From the NCBI RefSeq assembly GCF_022376445.1, contig NW_025954988.1, positions 248,001 to 312,000 of the forward strand: a stretch of DNA of 64,000 nucleotides, read 5' to 3'. Source of the stretch: Fomitopsis serialis. Lineage: Eukaryota; Basidiomycota; Agaricomycetes; Polyporales; Fomitopsidaceae. The notes under the pieces were generated by a model. The model was not told the DNA's origin. It ran no database searches and saw only the letters and a list, made by a program, of their open reading frames with translations. The stretch's first letter is position 1. The number at the start of each line of letters is the position of its first letter. Below, one piece after another: positions 48,282-60,961 of this stretch. The position numbers and the translations under genes are program-made.

Positions 48282-50535
48282 TTAGCGAGCATAGCTACCC
48301 TTGTACCGGGGGCCTCGGTCGTCTCGGTCGTCTCGTCTCCGTAGAGTCCTGATCCGCGTCGGCGATCGTATGCTTGCATACCGCCCACCACCATCGTCAC
48401 GTTGTGCCGCGCCACGAATTTGGATCGAATCTGTCTCGCGGGAGGGACCAGGGAGGCGATCATCGTGCGGCCGCCGATCTCGCTCGCGCTCGTTGCCCCT
48501 CCTGCCATCGTCACGACGCGAAGGATCCGAAAAGCTGATGTCGATCTTCTTGCCCCCGCTGCCACCATTCCGCGCGTCTCTCCCCGCTCTGTCCTTGCCG
48601 CCTTTTTCTTTTCTTTGGCCGCCGAACCAATCGTCGGGATCGTCTCGCTGGTCCTCCCACTCTCGAGCGCGTTGTTCCATTCTTGCGCGCTCCTTTCGTC
48701 GCCCTTGCTTCCCCACGTCCATGGGGATCTCGGCGCCGTATCCATCTGCGAATGCGTTGGCAACCTCCCAGTCTCGTGGCGCACGCTTAGTACTTGATTT
48801 TGTAGGTGGACGCGCGTCGATGTCGGCGAATGGCCCGGAAGAGATGTTATAGAGGCTGAAGGCAGAGGGCTCGCGGGGTAAATCGGGAACATGCCGTACT
48901 TCGCGGCATTCCTACATGCGAGTGTGAACGGCTGAAAACACGAAAAACACTCGGACTACGCACATCGCCCAAGTGCCCAGAGCGGCCGCAATTGTAGCAC
49001 CATTCGTCAGTGGCGATGTAGCCTTCGCCGCCTTGGCCGAGCGCAAGTACACGTTTCTCCTCACGGGCCTGTAGTATGTTTTGGCGCTCTGCGTCGTCGA
49101 CGTAGTCATACAGACGCCAGAGTGTCGGACATTCCTGCATCACATCGTGTCAGATTTGGGATCACATGAAGAGGCGGACGAAACCCACGTTCGTGTTGTG
49201 CACTCGGGAGCCACATCTATCACAATCGTAGTGGCTGGGCCCTGCACGGCCGTTGTAGCGATTGGGACATGTCTATCAAATATCGACCATCGCGGTCAGT
49301 CAGATGACCAAACTCGACCAGCATGTTTACGAGCCTTATTGATGTGCCCCTTCATACCACAATTGAAACATGTCTTGCTGATAGGGCAACCCCGTGTTGA
49401 ATGTTCGTCTCGGGCGCCACAAGTTAAGCACTGTAATGATGCAACATGTCAACGGCAGAGCCACAGACAGCCGGAGGGCATAGAGACATACTGACAATTA
49501 CTATAGGGCACTCGTACGTCCGATGATCGCCTTCAGCCCCGCAATTCTTACACACAAAGGTCTTGGGTTTTGCGGGTTTGTCATCCTCGTCCGCGGCCTC
49601 AAAGTATCGTACCATGCCAGCCTAAACACATTAGACAAGGCCGTGAGGGCACACGCAGCGAGACGTACTCTGCGGTCATCATCGTAATCCATATACTCAA
49701 TGTAGCTCTCATCCTCGGTGTCAGAAGGGGGAGGTGAGACAATCGGTGCAGTATCAACGCCGTCTTGATCGAAGACACTGACGTGCGCGGGGAGGAGCAG
49801 AGCCACAGCAGGTTCATCAGACTTTGCCGCAGGTTGATCGTCTTTCTGGTGTACCTGTGCAACAGCAAGGACCTCTGTTCGCACCACATCCTCGAAGAAC
49901 AGATCTGCGATGTTGTCCCCTGCATGCACTTGCTTGTCACGGCCAGATCGGTCGGGGGTACGTGCACGACGCCTATCGTCTTTACCATTCGGACGCGTCC
50001 TGCCGTCTCGGGTAGAGGGTCGCGTGTCTCTTGGGTGTCGTAGTCGGTCTGGAGAACGCGACCGCCGCCTGCCGCCGCGCTCGAGAGGGGAGGATTGACG
50101 GTCTCTCCGCTTCTTCCGCCTGTCCTTCTCTTTGGGGCCCTCTTCGTCTCGCTCATATCGGTTTCGAGCCCCAGAGCTTCCGGCCCCAGGGCTCGCGAGC
50201 CGATCGAAGAGAGACTTGGCCCCGACAGTCTTCGCGCCTGCACCTGCATTTTTGGACGTACCAGACCCGCCGTTCCTGCCACTCGCTCCGTTCTCCCTCT
50301 CAGGAGTCTGCTCTCTCGACGGCTCTACAGAGCTGTGCGTAACCTCGCCTTCCTCTACCACTTTCGTTTTCCGTTTGCGAGCCTTCCTGCGTCTGCGGTT
50401 CCCTGCCTTGCCGTTGGCCGCGGGTGTCTTCGCATCGTCGTTGATGACATCTCCATCGGAATCCAGCTCGATAATGTGGTTTTGAAGAGGACTGGAATTC
50501 GTGAGATCGATAATTTCCGTGTCGTTGGGAGGCAT
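48282..50535 (-). CDS. AIR1: Air1/Air2-like zinc-knuckle protein (TRAMP complex)
   Basis: RNA-binding subunit expected to join a Trf4/5-type poly(A) polymerase and Mtr4 helicase in nuclear RNA surveillance. Start at 50535 (MPPNDTEIIDLTNSS). A long Arg/Ser/Asp-rich N-terminus (SRSPDRLRHPRDTRPS) leads to five CCHC knuckles: CKNCGAEGDHRTYEC, CLTCGARDEHSTRGC, CFNCGMKGHINK joined to TC, CDRCGSRVHNTN joined to EC, and CYNCGRSGHLGD with C in the next exon. PTLWRLYDYVDDAERQ between knuckles 4 and 5 matches the WRxY segment that contacts the polymerase in Air2. The intron after GHINK starts with a GC donor (AAG/gctcgt, near 49336). The basic C-terminus (SPTRIRTLRRRDDRDDRGPR) ends YKGSYAR. Five knuckles and length fit Air proteins, though the tails are much longer than yeast's. 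Confidence 0.85.
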
Positions 50536-53500
50536 CGTGAGGTAGGGACTGTGGGCGGGTATGATCGCGCGGGAACGCAGAGCTGCAGGCAGAGACGCGC
50601 GAACGGTCGGTTCGCTTCCGCGTGCAATTTCTCAGCCACTTCCGTAAATGGCAATCGCTGTCGTTCGACAAGTCGGCCCAGCCTGTGCAGAGCCGTCTAA
50701 CATGCCATCGAACCTGCATGCGTTGTGGAAGAGACAACTTGCAGCGAGTTCCATAACGCAAGGCCCCAGGGTCAAAAATCGCGCACAGGCGGGCTGCGAA
50801 TTCCCTGACTTACCTGCACGAAATTGAAGGAAAACGAAACCGAGGCAAAATATGAACGTATTCCCCACATGCGGACTAAAGCTAGCACCGTCATTGTACC
50901 GTACACTACTGTAGTCTCCCTATCATATGGAATACAATGCACCCTGAGCACCAGCTTTATTCGAGGCTACACGAATATTGGCTGAGCTTATGTATTAAAA
51001 TAGTGACTAGGCTGTGACAAAGAGCTCACAGCGAAGACATGCACCGGCCAAAGTTGCGTGTGGGCTGCGCATGGACGAGACGTGGACGAGATAGTTACAT
51101 ACTGAACAGCTCACACACCCTTCTATTCATTCGCAATGCATAAATGCATGACGTGACGGGCACGCAGGCGACCGGCCGAGTGGCCAGGAAAAGCAACGAG
51201 CGAACAAGTGAGCGTGCATGCGCGACGGCGAGTGAGAAAACTGGTGAATGAGGGGACGGTTGAGCAAGCAATCGAACGGGCGGGTGTTCGGGAGGCCGGT
51301 GGATGAGTCAGTGAGCGGGCAAGTAGGCGGAAGGTTGATAGCGCTACGTCTGTGTGCTCTGAGGTGAGCGGATGTGTTCGCTCGTCGTGTTAGCTCGCGT
51401 GAGCAAGTACTGGCAACGAAGGCGAGCATTAGTCGGACAACTATGAGTGACGTTTTCGTGGAAAAATACTTACCGGCAAGTCTTACTTTCCCGACTTAGA
51501 ACTTAGTGTGATTGGCGCCCGTCCGAACGCGCCGATGCGGTACTTGCCTAATCGGGATGAACATCGCGCTTGCCAGGGCCGCTGCGCCAGGCGTTTTCCC
51601 CTTATTCTCTTTCATGTATAATGTCTCTTCATAAATTTCATACGCCTTCTTTTATGTGTTGCATCACCTGTTCTCTTCGATATAGTGAGAACCACAGGCT
51701 CATGACTATGGCTCTCATCGGAGATTCTACTGAAGCATCCCGGGCCATACGTCTCGTCGATGATGAGGGTCATGAGGATGACATGCTGAGAGGAAGTTTA
51801 CAGACTCCCTTCTATAGAATTATTAGTGGGCTTCCGGATTCGCCGTGCAATGAACAGCAGCGCGCATAAAGGCCCGCAGACAGAGTTGCCACAATTGGCT
51901 AATGATTCCGCATTAGGCAATTCACCAGCCCTCGAAGCAGAATCAAGTGATCTAGCATGAGCAGACAACGGATCTGTGACTCACTGTAATCTATATACAG
52001 TGTTAACAAGGCCAGAAATATCCATTATTGTAGAGACCAAGTGTACGAAACGGAGCGAATCTAAGTCCGAGGTGTACGGGTCACGTGTCAACTAAGTAGC
52101 AAATCTTACGCGATAACTAAGGCGTAAGTGTAAGTATTTTTCCGCGATAACGACCGTCATAGACAACTCCAGGGACGTACTATACGTACCTTCGACTTCC
52201 AAGCCTTCTCGCCCTCGCCACACCTGTCCTGCACATCGTCCGACACTGCTGTCATCTCCTTCTCCCACGCTCGAGGCACACAAAGCCTGGGGCGGTGTGC
52301 GTCGCCGTTGACATTGAGACGTTGAGAACAAGTTGAGAGGTGCAGGCCAGGTCGTCGAGCGGCCGCCACGCAGATCTCGCTTACACTTAACAGACGTATT
52401 ACTAATGGATAAGGGGGCTATTTCGGAGGTCCGCTCAACCCCGCCCTGTACGCGTCCGAGAGGACGGGGCCTTGCGATATGGAACTCGCTGTGAATGCGA
52501 GCATATTGTTTTATTGCATGTGGGATGGAGGTCTTGTCGCGAAGCGGCTTGCGCTGGCATGATTCGATACGTGATACTACTACTAGTACTAAGGATTCGC
52601 ATAACCCTGCGCGTGCATCGATCTGAGGCGAGGGTACCACTAGGTATCTTTGAACTCAATCCTTTACCCGCGTCCGTCACAAGGACAGACAATGGCATCC
52701 TGGACTTTTGCTCGGCTCTGTCACGGAAATTTACCCCCAAACCATCATAATCAAGATTCTGTGTATTGACAACGAGCCGGTCATACATAGGTGGTAGTCT
52801 CCCATAGGCAGACCCCAAACACGATCTTGCTGAGTGAGGGAGGGCGGTCGTGTGTGTCATAGGTGGTCTTTGAACGTTGGAACATTGACTGCCCGCATTT
52901 ACGTGCTGAGTAGCCATGTAGTATAGTAGCATGGCGTCGGTGGTGCTCCAACTCAAGCTGTATCAATCATTACATATATCATACCTCTGACAGTATTAGT
53001 GACTCGAAGGTATGGAAACCAAAAGTGAGCAGCCTCGCTTCCTGTCACAGAAGTGACATCTCGTGATCCGTGATCTCGGTTATCGGGTCACGGTTAGGCG
53101 ACGCGCCACATCCGACCGCAGAACCCCGCCGCGCCGCGCCACATGCCCGACGCGCGCACTGCGCGGCAGCGAACCCGAGCTTCAAGTTATCTATTGATGT
53201 ATATGCACCTCTTGTGCTTCATTAGATAGCAGTAAGCTCTTAGCTTGCCAACGAGCCATCGCTCGAATCATCGATGCACTTCAGAATGATTGGCAGCCCG
53301 AACTGCAATTTGTTGCGGTTTGTTTATCCCCCTACCGCAAATGGTTGCCGCTGCCACGTCCTCGCGCCGGGCGGCCAGTCTCTCTCAGCGCCGCCGCGAC
53401 CGCCTTCCCCACCTCTGGGACAACGCCCGCCAGCGCGCAGGTGCGGAGATGGGCTTCACCTTGGCCCCCCGGGGACAGGTGCTGTTCCCCCCGTGCTTTC

Positions 53501-53600
53501 CCTGGCTCGCTGCTCCCGGTTGGTCCGGGTCTTCAGCGCCGCGGGGCCACCTGAAATTTACCACCCGCTGCGCACCCAGTCCCCGACGCGCATATCTGGC
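50536..53600. other. Gene-poor accessory region
   Basis: 3 kb without a supportable gene. It includes a G-rich four-base-periodic tract (51165-51420), AT-rich stretches (50880-51010, 51960-52080), and a GC-rich block from about 53100. No transposon ends found by eye. Confidence 0.5.
51165..51420. repeat. Degenerate 4-bp-periodic GNNN low-complexity tract
   Basis: Long stretch with G recurring every fourth base (GAGC, GAAC, AAGT, GAGC, GTGC, GGGC, AAGC and so on). The tetramers vary, so this is not a simple microsatellite. On the opposite strand it reads CTCG/CCGC, like the tract at 63290-63600. Confidence 0.6.
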
Positions 53601-53660
53601 CCCCCAAGCATGACCCCGTTCTCATACACAAGTCAGAGAGAGCGAGCCCCGGTGGCAGCA

Positions 53661-53893
53661 GGCTACCAAACCGCAGGCAATGTTATTGATCGAGCTCTAT
53701 GTGTAAGTCGCTCTCCGCTTACCCGCGTTCGGCGCGCCCTCATCGATGTGCCCTTAGCCTTCTAAAACACCCCCAAAGCGACTACGTGATTCGCTGGGAC
53801 CCCACCAGCGAGCGCATCGCCGTCAAGCTTCCGGAGCAGCTCGTGTTGCGCATCCCGAGCGCCTGTTGCGTCTCTCGAAGCCTCGCAAGGTAC
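53661..53893 (+). pseudogene. Heat-shock-factor-type DNA-binding domain fragment
   Basis: Reading QAMLLIELYV, then a 61 bp intron with GTAAGT donor (from 53702), then LLKHPQSDYVIRWDPTSERI and AVKLPEQLVLRI gives the first two thirds of an HSF DNA-binding domain (family pattern FVxKLYxML, YIRWDPxGxxI, PExLxxxVLP). The family continues with LPxxYRQSRFASFSRQLNxYGF. Here it degenerates to PSACCVSRSLAR and no recognition helix follows. Upstream frames are closed within about 70 bp. A remnant fits better than an active gene. Confidence 0.45.
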
Positions 53894-55077
53894 GGGACAT
53901 GTCACTAGTAATATTGTGCCTGCTGTTTCAGACATAGATAACCGCCCTGCTCAGAGGCTGCGGGGCGAACCTGTGGATTCTTACGGTCGCCAGGCTCGTT
54001 CGCTCGAACACGGCAGGCGTCCGCCTCGCGCCGGTTGCCTGGCGGATGTGCATGCAAGACGCCGATGTCACTGCATGCTATGTCATCACACTCATATTGC
54101 GCAGATGATATTCTGCTAGACGATGTGGCGATGGCGGCCCAGCCCCAGTCGTTCCATCGTCCAGTTGGTCCCATTCTACGAGATTGGTCCTCGTTCCTCG
54201 TTCTTCCTAAGTGTCTGCCACTTTATTGATCTACGCGCCAGCAGTTTGTAGAGTGCATCTCGACCTTCAAGAAGATATCAATGCCACTTTCAAAGCACTC
54301 CGAATTGACCTTTCCGTGCCCGGGTTCAAGCATGCCGCCTAGGTGTGTCCGCAAGGTCTTGCATCCACTCTCACCTGCTGCGGTGCAGGAGCCTGCGCAC
54401 TGGATTGGCAACGCCTCGTTCTCGGCCTCCATGCAGACCACAAGATCTGCTTATGGAGGTTGGCGGGGAGCAGGCGGATGCAGGCAGGCTGAGTAGCTCG
54501 CCCTGCTGATCACTAGTCGTAATACGTGCAACCAGCGGTATGAATCATTGTAGGATACATCACGACAAACAATAGCTGAATTGAAATTATGCCGTGGCAG
54601 GGCTTGCCTGCGTCGCTTGAGTATTAAGAGTGGCATCGCCGCTTCTAGCAGCAAGAAATAATGAAGGACTGGTAATAAAAGTTTGCGCACGTGCGGTTTA
54701 TTCATGCGCGGCAATTCATGGGCGCGCTGCACTTGGACTGCAACCATCGTCAGTGTCTCCATTTGTCCGCTCTGAGCATCGGGCAACTGTCTCGTTGTGT
54801 CCTTGGGTGGCGATTCACTAGTATGCCTGCTTCGAGGCGCAAGAGAACAAAACCGAAACTCTCGCACACTGCCGCATCGCTCCGTCCGTGATTCCTTAAT
54901 ACATCAGTGGTCGCTGTAGCTGACTGCCGCACTGGCCACATACAGCGCCGGTGCCTGTTCCACCCAAGGACACTTTAGCTCAAGGTCCAACGAAGCAGAT
55001 CAACCAGCACCTTCCTTGCCGTACGTTGTACATTCACCGCTGCGGCTCGCAATTCACCCTGATTACTACTCGTAACA
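53894..55077. other. Region between HSF fragment and integrase gene
   Basis: 1.2 kb. No gene I can support. An open stretch at 54223-54441 (-) and its plus-strand shadow have no recognisable domain. The missing first exon of the integrase gene may lie at its right end. Confidence 0.4.
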
Positions 55078-56820
55078 GCGCCAGATGAAGAGCTCCGACC
55101 TGTTTTTGATTTTTACTGGCATCTCGGCATGTCCGACGTTGACATTGCTGCACATGTGATGGATCACTTCGACAAGGAGAGCTATGGCATAACGTGAGTC
55201 TATGCAACCCTAGGCCTCGCGTCAGCCTACCTGAGTCGCGGACCCGGTCTTCAGTGTGTGGACTATCCGCCGCCGCCGCAAAGCATGGGGCATCCGGAGC
55301 ACTTGTAAGCAGGGACACACCGTCGAAAGCATCCATACCCATGTGCAGGCGATCAAGAAGCAGTTCCCAAACATGGGAGCAGACCGACTCCGGAAGGTGC
55401 TGCGGCACAATGAGAAGATTCGCGTCTCCAAGTGAGTACCATTCTCAGATGCAGTTCAAGTTCTGTGGGTGCGCAGCACTAATTAATCGAAGGCCAGTCG
55501 TCCTTGAGTACCTGCGGCTTACAGAGCCTGAGGCAGTTGCGGCGAGGCGCTTTCGCAAGTTCACGCGCCGCCAATTTGTTGCAGCGGGTGTCCACGACAT
55601 GTGGTGTATTGACCAGCATGAGAAGCTCAAGCGCCACGGCCTCTTTTGGCACGTTGGGCTCGATCCATTTCCTGGGGTTACGCATTGGTGCCGGGTGTGG
55701 TGGACGGTCAAGAATCCTACTCTGATCACGAGGTATCATCTGGATGCTGGGCGCAAACTACAAGGTATGAGGTTCCGCGGATAGCGACATGCATACGTAG
55801 TTCACTTAATATTCACCGGCCACTAGGAATTCCGCTCACAACTCAGAGTGATCCCGGTACAGAAAACTTCGGAGTTGCCTATGCGCAGACAGCTCTGCGC
55901 CACAGGCTCGATGCTGCGCTCTCTGGTTCCATTCAGCACCGCTTCTTTCGCAAGCACGGGAACATCAAACCTGAGATCTTCTGGTCATTGTTTCGTCGGT
56001 CATTCATTTCCGGATTCGAGCAGATGATCGATGATGGAGTCGAACAAGGGTGGTACGACATTGGAGATCCGCTCGAGATGTAAGCCAGATACACCTTGAC
56101 CTTACTGCTGGCCTTCCTAAGTCTTGTTAAAGGTTGACATTCCGATACGTCTTCATACCATATCTCCAGCGTGAGACGGATGCCTGGGTCCATCTCCAGA
56201 ACTGGACGAAGCGACGTGCAGACCGCAAGAAGGTCCTTCCAAATGGTATCCCAATGCTCGTGATGCAGAAGCCGCACAAATTCAATGCGGCCGATTACAA
56301 GGCTCGTCTTGTCTATTGCTCTGTTACTTTTGATAGTAGCTGAGCGACATACTAGATACCTGTCTCTGATGAGCTCTTTGACGAGATAGAGGCTATATAT
56401 GCCCCTCGGGATGATCCCGTCTTCAAGCTTGTCCCAGACGAGTTTGCGCTGCGTGCCAATGCTGTGTGGACGGCTATTGGCCGTCCGGAACCCCAATTTG
56501 ACACTGCCTGGGACATCTACCGGCGCATCCTTGCAGGTCTGCGCAGTATGCCCGCTGATGTCGCATTTCAGAACATGCTTGACGAAACAAGCGATACTCA
56601 GCAGGCTCATCACACGCCTGAAGAATCTGGTTACGAAATGTGTATGCCAGCTAACCTTGATGTTCCATTCGCTCGCCAGTGTATTGGAGATGTAGTTATT
56701 CCCTCAGAGCAAGTAGAGCAGAGCGACGCCGAGTCGGAGGCCGACTTGTTTGTTGATATCTCTGACACGGAGGCCGTCGATGATTCCGATAGTCATGGGA
56801 TTGGGTTGGACTTCTTCTGA
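55078..56820 (+). CDS. Integrase-core (DDE) domain protein, transposon-derived
   Basis: Belongs to the integrase core family spread through mushroom genomes. The reading starts after an acceptor at 55077 (PDEELRPVFDFYWHLGMSDV); no start codon is clear, so the N-terminus is open. A helical DNA-binding-like part follows (DKESYGIT / WTIRRRRKAWGIRST, KQFPNMGADRLRKVLRHN). The catalytic core has D in MWCIDQHEKLKRHGLFWH, D in TTQSDPGTENFG and E in HGNIKPEIFWSLFRR, a complete DDE set. Then GFEQMIDDGVEQGWYDIGDP, FRYVFIPYLQRETDAW and NGIPMLVMQKP. The C-terminus is acidic and ends GIGLDFF. Introns near 55194-55257, 55433-55493, 55766-55827, 56082-56132 and 56302-56355, the last with a GC donor (AAG/gctcgt). 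The intact frame despite five introns suggests a host-resident copy. No terminal repeats found. Confidence 0.75.
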
Positions 56821-57817
56821 TTAGTAGGATTGGACTAGCTCATACGTACTCGCAACTATACCAGCAATTCTGCCACTATAGATGTGAAAAGTAGTTCGTG
56901 TTGACTGATCTTGAGTCGGCAAAATGCATTGAGGGAAAGACTGCGGATTGCCAGCCTATTGCCATAACGGTCCATCCACTACTGCGACCGCGACCAGCTC
57001 GCCAGTCCTTGCTCATCCACCCGCATCATTGAGTCCTGCTTCGCTTTCATTCGGGTCTTAACTTTGGTACATCAGGGAAAACCGCCCAGACGCTTGGGCC
57101 CTCCGAAGAGCGACAGAGAGTGCTTTGAGAGCGCCAAAGTAGCCAAACCACCCCAACCAACCTCAACACAAGTGCCTCGGTCTCAAGAGGCATTGTTTGA
57201 CAAAATCAGCTTTTTATTTCCATTTATTCCTTGAAGTGCACTTTCAACCAGCATTTGTCAGGGCAGTCCAGCATTGGGTTCCCCACTCAAAAAGCAATAA
57301 TAAACCGGTTTGCAAGTGATAAAACCAACATCCAATTCCTACTCATTATGGGGTTGAGATTGCTAATCAAGAGCTCTCAAAGTGTGCATATTGCGCCCAT
57401 AGCATGGTTATAAATGGATCATGATGCACTTCAGTAGACAATGCGAGCGAACAGTTCATTGCGGTATTGCCAGTGCATACAGTAATACATGATCACAACA
57501 AGTAGCTATACAGGGTATACCACCAGCTCGTGGATATGAGAGTGATGTTAATAATGCAGCTGGTGTTTGAGCCCAGTAAAAGCTACAGAGAGGCGGAGAG
57601 GACAGCGTAGGCATGGGCACAGAATGACAGGAGTCCGAATACAACGTACATGATGTAGAGAACCTCGACGAAGATGATTGTACACAAAACGGAGCACAGT
57701 GAGACGTACTGCACTTCAGTTCCACCACCTGACAAACGTACACCACAATACAAGACCTATTCAGCTTCAGAAATTATGTTCCATGTCAGACCGTCAGTGA
57801 ACGCACCTGCACACGTC
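56821..57817. other. Convergent intergenic region
   Basis: 1 kb with AT-rich patches (57190-57430). No gene seen. Confidence 0.55.
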
Positions 57818-60263
57818 CTACACCTCTGCATCCCCTTCACGCTCTTTAGCCTGGCCTGACCCGCTTGCCGAGGCTGCCACCGCTGGCTCGTCACTAGCCT
57901 TCGTGCCAGTGTTCTTCGGCGCCCACAGCTTGGAGATGCGCGAGATTGCAGCCGTAGGAATGCCACGGGTGACGGTACTAGGCTCAGCTGCCTCGTCGTC
58001 GTCGTCTACGCTCGTGCTCGAGATCCCTGCAAGCCTCCTGAAATGCACCATGTTGTGTCAGCACAGCGTCAGCAACAGGCTATGTACTTACCGTATGGTG
58101 CTCGCCAACGTCTCATCCATCGACTTGCAGAACCGAGCACAGCCCTCGTCGTACTTCGACAGGTCACTCAGGTCCGCACAGCGCCGCAGGTTGTCGATGC
58201 TGACCTTCAGACGATCATGCCTACAAAGCACAGTTAGGCCGGCGCTATAAACAAATAATGTTCCTTACTCGGTGGCGTACGTCTTCTCGTCGAAGCTGAC
58301 GGTGATGTTCACCTTGACAGCCTCGTCCAGCGCAACGATGATCTAATGCACGATGACTTGAATAGAGGCTTCAGTACCTAGGGTATCATACTCACCGCGG
58401 AGCAGACCAGAGCTATCATGTTGCTCGACAGGGGCTGCTTGTTAATGTCGAACCGCGCGTGGTTCTCAGGCCGCATGGCCTCCCGATGAGCTCCAGACCA
58501 CCACTGACGAGCTGCGACTTCAGCCACAGCCTCGTTGTGGAAGGGAGCGTCCAGGTTGGCCACCCACAGCTAATACATATCAGTAAGCTGTACCTAGACA
58601 TTGGCACGCACACGCACCGAGGGATCCACCATCGGATCTGGCATCTCCAAGTTGCCGTGATGGAACGCGAAGTCCTGCTTCAAGAACTTCACGAGAGCCT
58701 CGAGGTGACTCGCCGTCTTCTCGTTGTACGCAGCACTGCTGAGCTTCTTGCCGTCAGAGCCGTGTTGCGGCACCTTGAACGCGAGGAAGTTCTTCTCGAC
58801 GACGCGCTTTGCCTTCTGCTTGACTTCCTGACGAAGTTGAGATGACACCTTCGCGACCTGACAATCTGCTTGATGCTCATGTCACCGCTGAGAAATGAAG
58901 TGACAACTCACATAGTGGATCATCCTCCCGTGTGTCACTGCATCTGCCCACGCCCTGTTGTACGCGGTCAAGAACCTTTCGGTCTTGTACCTCTCGTGCT
59001 TCTCCATGAGCATCTTCATGATCTCCACGGGCTTCTCAGTCTTCTCCATACGACCGTCCTTCATGACTCGAGGCCACGCGTTCTCCAAGCTGAGGTACAC
59101 GCGGAACTCCTGCTGGGCGTGGTGCAGGAAGCTCTTCAACGGCTCCTGCGTCATCGTCTCGAGCACATTGTTGTCGACGTCGATGACCTTCTTAGGCCGG
59201 CCGACCTTGCGCTTGCCCTTGCTCTGGGCTTTCTCTTTCTTCTTCTGCTGAGGCTTGTCCTTGACCTTGACAACGATCTAGGCCAAACGTCAGTCAAACG
59301 CCGCCTTCCAAGCCACAGTCTCACCTCGTCATCCATGTCCACGTCGCCATCAAGCTCGTCAACGTCCTCCTCTCGGTCGTGACTCGACACCTTGTACTCG
59401 CTGCCATCGTCGTCAGAGTCGTCCGGGACATGGATGGGGGACATCGGCTCCATCTTGACACGACCAGTGCCCCTTGTTGTGATTAGTGACTCCAGGGGTG
59501 ACGGCTCAGATGAATGCAAAAGCTCTGTGAGGTCTGTTTCAAAGCAGAGCTGTGTGCTCCGTAGAACCAGACACTCACCAGGTGAATAGCTCTGACCTGC
59601 TGACTTGCGTGCAGACTCACCCTTAGCCTTCTTCTTCTCAGGCTGTTCCATGCTCGCCTCATCATGATTATTGCCGCTACCCTCCTTCTCGGACTCAGAG
59701 GTCTCAATCACCTTCCTCTTGTGTGGCTTAGCCATACGGCGCAACTGAACTGACAGCCAATGAGCTCTTCATTCACCTGTTGGTAGTTTACGCACCAGTT
59801 TCACGATTCTTTCCCTTGTTTGCAGATGGAGCCAGTGTTTCATCATCAGCACCCCAATCCTCCCCATTCTCCGTACCCTCAGCCACCAACACTACACTTG
59901 TGTCCTGTATCTCTATGACAGGATGCGCTAGTAGCACTTCAATGCAGAGTGTGAATTGAGACACCACATACGTTGTTGCTGGCCCTCCTCCGAGTCAGAT
60001 TTCCCATCCTCCTCTGCATCATCATCAAGCTTGCAAAGCATCTCATCAAGCCTCTTGTCCGAAAGATGTGGGTACTGTTTCTTCAGCAACTCCTTCACGT
60101 TGGGGGTTGCCTTTGCATCATCTTGTATGTGGCCTGATGGCCTAGGTGTGCTGGCTGCTGACTTGGCTGTACTTCGAGTCGACTTGACAGAGGCTTTTGT
60201 GCTAGCCACAGTGACCTTTGCCTTTGCTGCGGCAACCTTTGACCTAGTATTGTGTGGCAACAT
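57818..60263 (-). CDS. Charged nuclear-type protein with AT-hook-like motif, basidiomycete-specific
   Basis: I do not recognise a named family. Start at 60263 (MLPHNTRSKVAAAKAKVTVA). An exon at about 59770-59905 (EIQDTSVVLVAEGTENGEDW) links, via introns with GT-AG ends, to VQLRRMAKPHKRKVIETSES. Then come acidic patches (DDSDDDGSEYKV; DVDELDGDVDMDDE), a basic AT-hook-like KGKRKVGRPKKVIDVD, and a conserved-looking helical domain: MTQEPLKSFLHHAQQEFRVY, TAYNRAWADAVTHGRMIHYV, LEALVKFLKQDFAFHHGNLE, LWVANLDAPFHNEAVAEVAA, NMIALVCSAI. It ends with a Ser/Ala-rich tail (SISTV-like, KEREGDAEV). About eight introns; all pieces stay in frame. NTRSK openings and acidic/basic mosaics are common among mushroom lineage-specific families, some linked to mobile elements. 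Function unknown. Confidence 0.65.
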
Positions 60264-60961
60264 GGTGAGAGAGGTGGCGACAAGGAGACAGCGGCCGCAC
60301 CAACAAGTGAACCATGAGAGTCTGAGTCAGCCACAAGCGCACACGGTATCAAACTCCAGTAACTCTCACTCTTTCAATGTTTGATCACAAATGCTGAAGA
60401 GTCGTCAAATATTGAATATTGGTTGTCTATTCATGACAGAGATACAGCCCATAGTACTTGGAATCGTCATAGTGATAGTTGGAAATATTTGCAACGAGTT
60501 GCAAACCTTATGCCGGAACACAAACCAACAGAAGCACATGGAGACAAATTAAAGGCGGTGTAGAGGTATTGATAGAGGTAGGCAAGTGATTTAATAGAAC
60601 CAGGCAAGCAAGAAGTATCTTGGATTGAAAACAAATCCGCAGAGGTGTCACGGGGATGTTCTGCAGTGTGGATAGGTTGTAGCGAGAACGTAGCGTGCAG
60701 GGACAAAACATCGCACAGGAGGAGTATCGAGAGTCAGCGATGGCGACAAGACACTAATGCAGCTGCGGACAGTGCTCACGAAGGCCGTCGAGGTCGATGT
60801 GGTGGGTGACCTGGAGCAACGGCGCCTGGCGTGCATAGGCAAGGGCGAGGGTGGGCTGACGGGTGCTGGAGCTGGCGGGCGAGAAGGCGAAGGGCAGGGC
60901 GAGGGATGTTTGCTTGATGCGGGAGGAGGTGAAGACAAAAACGGTGGCTCTGTGGCCGGAG
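60264..60961. other. Intergenic region
   Basis: 700 bp. An open stretch at 60648-60938 (-) is Pro/Ser-rich only because of base composition. No gene supported. Confidence 0.45.

Noticed and set aside
51127..51429. 100-codon minus-strand ORF over the periodic tract
   Set aside because: The period-4 repeat keeps frames open without coding meaning.
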